From positions 1 through 64,000 of the forward strand of contig JAFRRT010000038.1 of assembly GCA_017427945.1 (NCBI GenBank): a DNA stretch of 64,000 bases, given 5' to 3'. Positions within the stretch are counted from its first letter, which is position 1. The number at the start of each line of letters is the position of its first letter. The stretch is from Muribaculaceae bacterium. Its GTDB lineage: Bacteria > Bacteroidota > Bacteroidia > Bacteroidales > Muribaculaceae. The position numbers were made by a program, and so were the translations under genes. The notes beneath the pieces were generated by a model that saw nothing but the letters and a program-made list of their open reading frames with translations, was not told the origin of the DNA and made no database searches. Of the stretch, positions 59,164 to 64,000 are shown one piece after another.

Positions 59164-60171
59164 ATGGAGAATTCATCATTCACATCGGCTTTGTTAAAGT
59201 GGTTTGACGTCAATGGGCGTGAACTGCCGTGGCGCGGCATCAGTGATCCTTACGGCATTTGGGTGAGCGAGATTATCTTGCAACAGACGCGAATCGACCA
59301 GGGTACCGATTACTGGCATCGTTTCATGGAGCGTTTTCCCACGGTGGAGGACTTGGCGGCTGCCAGTGAGGACGAGGTGTTGAAGTTGTGGCAGGGTTTG
59401 GGTTACTACAGCCGTGCCCGCAACATGCATGTCGCTGCCCGACAGATTGTCGATCAAGGCGGTTTCCCGCGCACCATCGAGGGGCTGCGTGCCCTCAAGG
59501 GGGTGGGGGATTATACCGCTGCCGCTGTGGGCTCGATGGCTTTTGGCTTACCCGCTGCCGCTGTTGACGGCAATGTCTATAGGGTGCTTGCCCGTCACTA
59601 TGGCATTGATGTACCCATCAACACCACGCAAGGTAAGCGTGCCTTTACCGCGCTTGCTCAGGACCTATTGCCTAAGTATGCCGCAGGAACCTTCAATCAG
59701 GCGCTGATGGACTTTGGCGCCATTTGTTGCACCCCGGTTTCTCCGCGTTGTGATGAGTGCCCGGTTGCCTTGACATGTGAGGCCCTGCGTACGGGTCGTG
59801 TGGGCTCATTGCCCGTCAAGGAGAAGAAGCTGACTGTGAAAGAGCGCCGCCTGACGTATATCTATATCCGCCATCAGGGAATGACGGCGCTGCATCGGCG
59901 TGCCGAGGGCGACATTTGGCAGGGCCTGTGGGAGCCTTTGCTGGTCGAGGATGCACAGCTGCCCGATTTGGGTTGTCCGCTCAAACTCCTGGCGCATGAT
60001 GTCAAGCATGTGCTTACGCACCGCATCCTGCTGGCCGACTTCTATCTGGCCGAGCCCGAGGAGCGTCCTGTCTTGCCACCCGATTACATCTGGATAAAAG
60101 AGCGGGAGATTGGCGATTACGCCATCCCCCGCTTGGTGGAAAAACTATTTGAGTTGTTAGTTAAGCTCTAA
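59164..60171 (+). CDS. mutY: A/G-specific adenine DNA glycosylase
   Basis: 335 residues. It removes adenine mispaired with 8-oxoguanine. The catalytic Glu36 (SEIILQQT), helix-hairpin-helix LKGVGDYTAAAV at about 111-122 and catalytic Asp135 (AVDGNVYRVLAR) are in place. The [4Fe-4S] cysteines follow the MutY spacing: Cys189-X6-Cys196-X2-Cys199-X5-Cys205. The C-terminal NUDIX-like 8-oxoG-sensing domain occupies about 215-335 (EGDIWQGLWEPLL, HDVKHVLTHR). Promoter box TATCTTTG at 59131-59138. It converges with a lipoprotein gene with four bases between stops. Confidence 0.95.
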   Translation: MENSSFTSALLKWFDVNGRELPWRGISDPYGIWVSEIILQQTRIDQGTDYWHRFMERFPTVEDLAAASEDEVLKLWQGLGYYSRARNMHVAARQIVDQGGFPRTIEGLRALKGVGDYTAAAVGSMAFGLPAAAVDGNVYRVLARHYGIDVPINTTQGKRAFTALAQDLLPKYAAGTFNQALMDFGAICCTPVSPRCDECPVALTCEALRTGRVGSLPVKEKKLTVKERRLTYIYIRHQGMTALHRRAEGDIWQGLWEPLLVEDAQLPDLGCPLKLLAHDVKHVLTHRILLADFYLAEPEERPVLPPDYIWIKEREIGDYAIPRLVEKLFELLVKL

Positions 60172-60175
60172 TTCC

Positions 60176-60616
60176 TTATTCGTCAGGATTGATTTCATAC
60201 GGGTTGATGTCGTAGTTATAGGTCCTGAGCGTTTCGCTCTCCTTAACGATGCCGTTAACCTTGTGGGCTTTTACGAGGTGGAACAGGCAGGTGAAATGCT
60301 CACTGCCGCCGTCATACATCTCGTAGTAGGTCTCATACTCCTTGTCGCAGGCTGCGATAACCGCTTCGTCAAGGCCCTTGTTGTCGGGATTGGGGTAGGT
60401 CTTCCTGATGACATCCCTCATTCGGGTAATGGGGCTGTAATAGCGGTCGGTGTGGGCAGTGGAGCCGTCAATTAAGAACTCCTCCTCGACATTCAGGTAA
60501 TAGTCGATGACATTGGACTGCGGCTCATCGCTTCCACACGATGCGATGGAAATGATTACGCTGACAAGTAACAGCGAGAACAGTAGCCCCCGCCATTGTT
60601 TGAATGAACGCTTCAT
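60176..60616 (-). CDS. Small lipoprotein, paralogue of the gene at 61060
   Basis: 146 residues. Signal peptide with a lipobox-like IASCG. The mature part begins YYLNVEEEFLIDG, continues with ITRMRDVIRKTYPNP and AACDKEYETYYEMYDG, and ends in YDINPYEINPDE. The same layout (YYLNIQ..., IVRMRKALEETYPIA, AACDSIYRNYKLAYS, INPPE) is found in the lipoprotein at 61060-61539, so they are clearly homologous, about 30% identical. It lies three bases after a dockerin-bearing gene, indicating one operon. I do not recognise the family. Confidence 0.7.
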   Translation of the reverse strand: MKRSFKQWRGLLFSLLLVSVIISIASCGSDEPQSNVIDYYLNVEEEFLIDGSTAHTDRYYSPITRMRDVIRKTYPNPDNKGLDEAVIAACDKEYETYYEMYDGGSEHFTCLFHLVKAHKVNGIVKESETLRTYNYDINPYEINPDE

Positions 60617-60619
60617 GCC

Positions 60620-60967
60620 TTATTCCTTGTTTTTTAAGTTTTGGTGAATGGCTTGGTTGACGTCGTTGATAGACGGCTCGGCCGATTCGGTGGCAATCAC
60701 CTCCTTGGCGATGGCTTCCACGTCAATGTTGCGGGCACGTACACGTTTGAGCTCTTTGGCTTGCAGCGCCTCATCGATGAGGGTGGTGACATCGGCGATG
60801 GAGATAATGCCGTCGTGATTAGCATCGAGCTCGGCTGCCATCAGTTCTGTGGGCTGCTCATTGCCGAGCAACACGTTGATGCAACGGTCAACAAGGGGCA
60901 AATCACTCGCGTTGGAAGCAAAACTAATGGCTACCACGCAAAACAGCAGAGTAAAAATCTTCTTCAT
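60620..60967 (-). CDS. Small secreted protein with degenerate dockerin
   Basis: 115 residues. Signal peptide about 1-20. Residues 27-70 carry one intact dockerin-like calcium loop (DANHDGIISIADV, followed by TTLIDEAL) and a degenerate first helix (CINVLLGNE). The remaining 45 residues are charged and helical (RARNIDVEAIAKEVIATES, NDVNQAIHQNLKNKE) with no recognised domain. The gene stands between two paralogous lipoproteins, 3 bases before one and 92 bases after the other. The arrangement suggests that the dockerin protein works together with the lipoproteins. No enzyme domain is attached. Confidence 0.7.
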   Translation of the reverse strand: MKKIFTLLFCVVAISFASNASDLPLVDRCINVLLGNEQPTELMAAELDANHDGIISIADVTTLIDEALQAKELKRVRARNIDVEAIAKEVIATESAEPSINDVNQAIHQNLKNKE

Positions 60968-61059
60968 GTTATATCCTTTCTTCTAATTGTTTATCTATTA
61001 ATTGTCGCAAAGGTAATGCAGGCGATTGATATCTGCAAGCAAGGGGCAGATAAAAATCA

Positions 61060-61539
61060 CTATTCGGGTGGATTAATGGTCTCAGGGATAATACCAAAGA
61101 GGTAGGTCGTCATGCACCTGCTGCTCACGATGGCCTCTCCATCCAGCCTTGTGCGGTATAACTTGACGACGCACACCGTGTTACGCTCAAGATGGCTGTA
61201 AGCTAACTTGTAATTCCTGTAGATGCTGTCGCATGCCGCAAGCACTCCTGAGTCATTGCCCTGGTAGGTGGCAATGGGATAAGTCTCCTCGAGGGCTTTC
61301 CTCATGCGCACGATGGTTGTGGACAGCACGCTCGACGACGTAGTTGCCGAAGTACCTTGGCTCTCGTCATAGTCCGACAGGTTCAGGTTAACCTGTGACT
61401 GGATGTTCAGGTAATATCCGACGAGCAAATCGGGCTCGTCATTACCGCATGAGAAACTTGTGGCCAACATGCAGGCCATCAATGCCGCAATGAGCCATCG
61501 GTGCGGCTGCGCGATGTGTTTTATTCTTTCCTTGGCCAT
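61060..61539 (-). CDS. Small lipoprotein, paralogue of the gene at 60176
   Basis: 159 residues. An unusually long positively charged N-terminus precedes the hydrophobic core; the lipobox is SFSCG. The mature region YYLNIQSQVNLNLSDYD, a Ser/Thr-rich loop, IVRMRKALEETYPIA and the INPPE end mirror the paralogue at 60176. Likely the first gene of the cassette lipoprotein, dockerin, lipoprotein. The 289-base region upstream (61540-61828) contains a hairpin at 61678-61699, a palindrome at 61762-61777 and the nadE promoter, but no promoter box clearly pointing to this gene was found. Confidence 0.7.
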   Translation of the reverse strand: MAKERIKHIAQPHRWLIAALMACMLATSFSCGNDEPDLLVGYYLNIQSQVNLNLSDYDESQGTSATTSSSVLSTTIVRMRKALEETYPIATYQGNDSGVLAACDSIYRNYKLAYSHLERNTVCVVKLYRTRLDGEAIVSSRCMTTYLFGIIPETINPPE

Positions 61540-61677
61540 AACTCTAAGTATTAAATTATGGCAAAGATAGTGAAAACTGCGCGAATTGACAAATAATTAA
61601 CGTTTTTTGTACACTTCACATGGCCAATTTTTCGTGTTGCCTATGTCAATGATAATCAGGCTCTGGGTTTTGGGACG

Positions 61678-61699
61678 TTAAGGACTTAAATGTCCTTAA
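61678..61699. repeat. Hairpin in the intergenic region before nadE
   Basis: TTAAGGAC / GTCCTTAA arms with a 6-base loop. No T-tract follows. Possibly a terminator remnant or structural element. Confidence 0.5.
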
Positions 61700-61761
61700 A
61701 GGCGTTATGGGCCTGCTTGAAAAGTGGCAATCAACTACCAATGTGAGAAAATGTCGCAAAT

Positions 61762-61777
61762 GTGAGATAAATCTCAC
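61762..61777. promoter_or_regulatory. Palindromic operator-like site upstream of nadE
   Basis: GTGAGATAAATCTCAC: 7-base perfect arms with a 2-base centre, 10 bases before the -7 box TAACTTTG at 61788-61795. A half-site-like ATGTGAGA lies at 61741-61748. The position between the -33 and -7 regions suits a repressor site. Confidence 0.5.
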
Positions 61778-61828
61778 TTATAATACTTAACTTTGCAGGT
61801 TAAAACAATTTTTCAAAAATCCATAGGT

Positions 61829-63817
61829 ATGGCAAAGAAGAAGAACCAGGTTGCGGCCGACTACGGCATCGTGCGAGTGGCTGCTGTTGTGCCTCAGGTC
61901 AATGTCGCCGATGTTGACGGCAATGTGAAACATATCATCGAGAATATCGACAAGGCTGTAGCCGCTGGCGTTCATGTGGTTGTGCTGCCCGAGTTGTGCG
62001 TCACGGGTTATACCTGTGCCGACCTGTTCGGCAACGAATTGCTGCTCGACGCTGCCGAGGAAGCGCTGTTGAAACTGTGTGAGCATTACAAGGAAACGCC
62101 TGTGATGGCTGTCGTCGGCGCTCCGTTGCGCTGCAGCGGCCACCTGTTCAACTGTGCGGTGGTGATCAACCGTGGCGAGTTGTGGGTAATTCCCAAGACC
62201 TACATCCCCAATTACAAGGAGTTTTACGAGAAACGCTGGTTCACCACCAGCAATATCACCGCCATGGCCGGCAAGGAGAGCATTGTGGTGGGTGGCAGGA
62301 GGGTGCCTTTCGGCACGCACATGCTGTTCGAAGCAGGACGTGCCCGTGTGGCCATTGAGGTCTGCGAGGACTTGTGGGTTCCCGTGCCTCCAAGCAGCAT
62401 CGCTGCCATCAATGGGGCTAACGTGATTGTGAACCTCTCGGCAAGCAACGAACTCATCGGCAAGCACGCCTACCTGATGGATCTCATCAAGCACCAGAGC
62501 GCACACTGTATTGCCGCCTATGTATATGCTTCGTGTGGCTATGGCGAATCATCGACCGACCTCGTCTTTGGCGGCAACGCCGTGATTGCCGAGAACGGCA
62601 AAATCTTTGCCGAAGGTCGCCGTTTCGACACGCAGGCGCAGATGTCCATCGCCGATATCGATATCCAGGCCCTTGAGAATGAGCGCCGCATCAACGGCAG
62701 TTTTGCCGATAGCATGGTGCAGATGGGCAACCAGTATGACCACATCCCTATGGCTGTTGCTCCCGTGCTGGATTACGAAAAAGAGGAGTTGCTGCGCCCC
62801 GTGCGCCGCTTGCCCTTTGTGCCTGAAGGCGATGAGCGCTTGACGGCACGCTGCGAGGAAATCATCTCCATCCAGACTCAGGGACTAATGCGTCGCCTGG
62901 ACTTTACCGGCATCCCCACACTGGTGGTGGGCGTCTCGGGCGGCTTGGACTCCACGTTGGCTTTGCTCGTCGCCGTCAAGGCGTTTGACCGCATGGGCCG
63001 TAACCGCAAGGACATCCATGCCATCACGATGCCGGGCTTCGGCACCACCGACCGCACTTATACCAACGCCTGCAACATGGTTCGCTCGTTGGGTGTGACG
63101 CTGCATGAGATTTCTATTGCCAAAGCCGTGACTCAGCATTTCAAGGATATAGACCATGACCCGAAGGTGCATGATGTGACCTACGAGAACAGTCAGGCAC
63201 GTGAGCGCACCCAGATATTGATGGACTTCTCCAACAAGGTAAACGGCCTTGTGCTGGGAACCGGGGATTTGTCGGAGCTGGCTTTGGGCTGGGCGACCTA
63301 TAACGGCGACCACATGTCGATGTACAATGTGAATGTGAGCATTCCCAAGACGCTGGTACGCCATCTGGTAAGATGGTTCGCTTCTGCACTCGACGACGGG
63401 ACCAAGAAGGGCAAAGCCATCCGTGCCACATTGCTCGATGTGCTTGACACGCCCATCAGTCCCGAGTTGACTCCGGCCTCAAAGGATGGCACCATCCTGC
63501 AGGTGACCGAGGACATCGTGGGCCCCTATGAGTTGCACGACTTCTTCCTGTTCAACATGCTGCGCTATGGCTTCACGCCCGCAAAACTGTACCTGTTGGC
63601 ACGCAAAGCCTTCAAGGGAGAATATGACAATGCCACGATTAAAAAGTGGCTGCGTGTATTCTGTAAGCGTTTCTTCGCCCAGCAGTTCAAGCGTTCGTGT
63701 CTGCCCGACGGTCCCAAGGTGGGTAGCGTGTCGTTGTCGCCGCGTGGCGACTGGCGCATGCCCAGCGACGCCTCGTCAAGGCTGTGGATAGCTCAATGCG
63801 ACAATTTGCCCGAATAA
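61829..63817 (+). CDS. nadE: Glutamine-dependent NAD+ synthetase
   Basis: 662 residues from the ATG at 61829; a frame start 12 codons earlier is upstream of the -7 box. N-terminal nitrilase-type glutaminase domain with Glu55 (LPELCVTG), Lys123 (PKTYIPN) and nucleophile Cys179 (EVCEDLW). C-terminal ATP-pyrophosphatase synthetase with SGGLDST at 370-376. It converts nicotinic acid adenine dinucleotide to NAD using glutamine as the ammonia donor. Length is typical for the two-domain form. Promoter box TAACTTTG at 61788-61795, with the palindrome just upstream. Confidence 0.95.
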   Translation: MAKKKNQVAADYGIVRVAAVVPQVNVADVDGNVKHIIENIDKAVAAGVHVVVLPELCVTGYTCADLFGNELLLDAAEEALLKLCEHYKETPVMAVVGAPLRCSGHLFNCAVVINRGELWVIPKTYIPNYKEFYEKRWFTTSNITAMAGKESIVVGGRRVPFGTHMLFEAGRARVAIEVCEDLWVPVPPSSIAAINGANVIVNLSASNELIGKHAYLMDLIKHQSAHCIAAYVYASCGYGESSTDLVFGGNAVIAENGKIFAEGRRFDTQAQMSIADIDIQALENERRINGSFADSMVQMGNQYDHIPMAVAPVLDYEKEELLRPVRRLPFVPEGDERLTARCEEIISIQTQGLMRRLDFTGIPTLVVGVSGGLDSTLALLVAVKAFDRMGRNRKDIHAITMPGFGTTDRTYTNACNMVRSLGVTLHEISIAKAVTQHFKDIDHDPKVHDVTYENSQARERTQILMDFSNKVNGLVLGTGDLSELALGWATYNGDHMSMYNVNVSIPKTLVRHLVRWFASALDDGTKKGKAIRATLLDVLDTPISPELTPASKDGTILQVTEDIVGPYELHDFFLFNMLRYGFTPAKLYLLARKAFKGEYDNATIKKWLRVFCKRFFAQQFKRSCLPDGPKVGSVSLSPRGDWRMPSDASSRLWIAQCDNLPE

Positions 63818-63884
63818 GGTTTTTTTAACGATGGTTGGCGGATTGTGGCATTGAAATTGCACAGGTCGGTTTCTAAATGAGCAG

Positions 63885-64000
63885 ATGAACATACCAAGGG
63901 GGACATATAACGTATTGCGCAGCGTGGTGGTTACCGCGCTTGTGGCGTTTGTCGCCCTGTTCGCTTCGGCCTACCTGTTGCTCATCTCGCCGTCCGTGCA
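63885..64000 (+). CDS. N-terminal part of a TamB-like translocation/assembly protein (runs off the window)
   Basis: The ATG at 63885 opens a frame to the window end: 38 residues with an N-terminal hydrophobic helix (VVVTALVAFVALFASAYLLLI) after MNIPRGTYNVLRS, then SPSVQ. This resembles the N-terminal anchor of TamB (DUF490) proteins, which are very large envelope proteins moving lipids or helping outer membrane assembly. With so little sequence the family is a guess. Position 67 bases after nadE; no terminator is evident between the two. Confidence 0.4.
   Translation, partial: MNIPRGTYNVLRSVVVTALVAFVALFASAYLLLISPSV

Overview
The window looks like chromosomal DNA of a Bacteroidales bacterium, plausibly Muribaculaceae or Prevotellaceae. 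The evidence is consistent: many upstream regions carry the Bacteroidetes promoter form TTTG-N19-21-TAnnTTTG rather than -35/-10 boxes; a DUF4295-type micro-gene follows rpmB and rpmG; OMP_b-brl/TonB-type outer membrane proteins, LytTR regulators, SDR-type threonine dehydrogenase and a secreted beta-flower protein are present; and secreted proteins carry paired dockerin-like calcium loops. No rRNA, tRNA, CRISPR array or prophage was seen. The only mobile-element trace is a transposase tail at the left edge.

Layout. 1-5 kb: transposase remnant, ECF sigma/anti-sigma pair, dockerin-tagged secreted protein, lipid A-type acyltransferase, class I aminotransferase. 5-16 kb: pdxB, a polytopic membrane protein, an rRNA methyltransferase with an Arg-rich tail, slyD, ATP-type pckA, a glycosyltransferase, small secreted proteins, eno, a secreted SH3 protein. 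16-26 kb: YfhO-like protein, methyltransferase-like protein, CotH-dockerin protein, three tandem FKBP isomerases, a sirtuin, a membrane LytTR regulator. 26-35 kb (the most accessory-looking part): LiaF-like protein, two paralogous outer-membrane barrels, a CAT-like acetyltransferase, a GNAT-zinc-ribbon fusion, a MerR/GyrI regulator, a GNAT gene broken by one TGA and an intact GNAT. 35-47 kb: lipoprotein, tdh, dnaX, two tandem CotH-dockerin paralogues, gamma-carbonic anhydrase, pepP, rpmB-rpmG-DUF4295 behind a long leader, thioesterase, dprA. 47-64 kb: LRR protein, beta-flower protein, porin plus Dcu transporter, tandem TonB-C protein, coiled-coil protein and GH13 amylase, MATE exporter, esterase, mutY, a lipoprotein/dockerin/lipoprotein cassette, nadE, and the start of a TamB-like gene.

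How the parts relate. Most of the window is ordinary housekeeping: central carbon metabolism (pckA, eno, Dcu C4-dicarboxylate transport), cofactors (pdxB, nadE), DNA maintenance (dnaX, dprA, mutY) and envelope functions. Three threads stand out. First, five secreted proteins carry dockerin-like domains, three of them with CotH kinase-like domains, while no cohesin partner is visible. Second, a compact set of acetyltransferases is interleaved with outer membrane barrels and a ligand-binding MerR regulator. Third, an interspersed, tandemly duplicated noncoding repeat sits directly upstream of two genes and overlaps the promoter of one. I do not see a complete system that I can call new with confidence. 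The best candidates are the dockerin-associated lipoprotein cassette at 60.2-61.5 kb and the promoter-associated repeat family.
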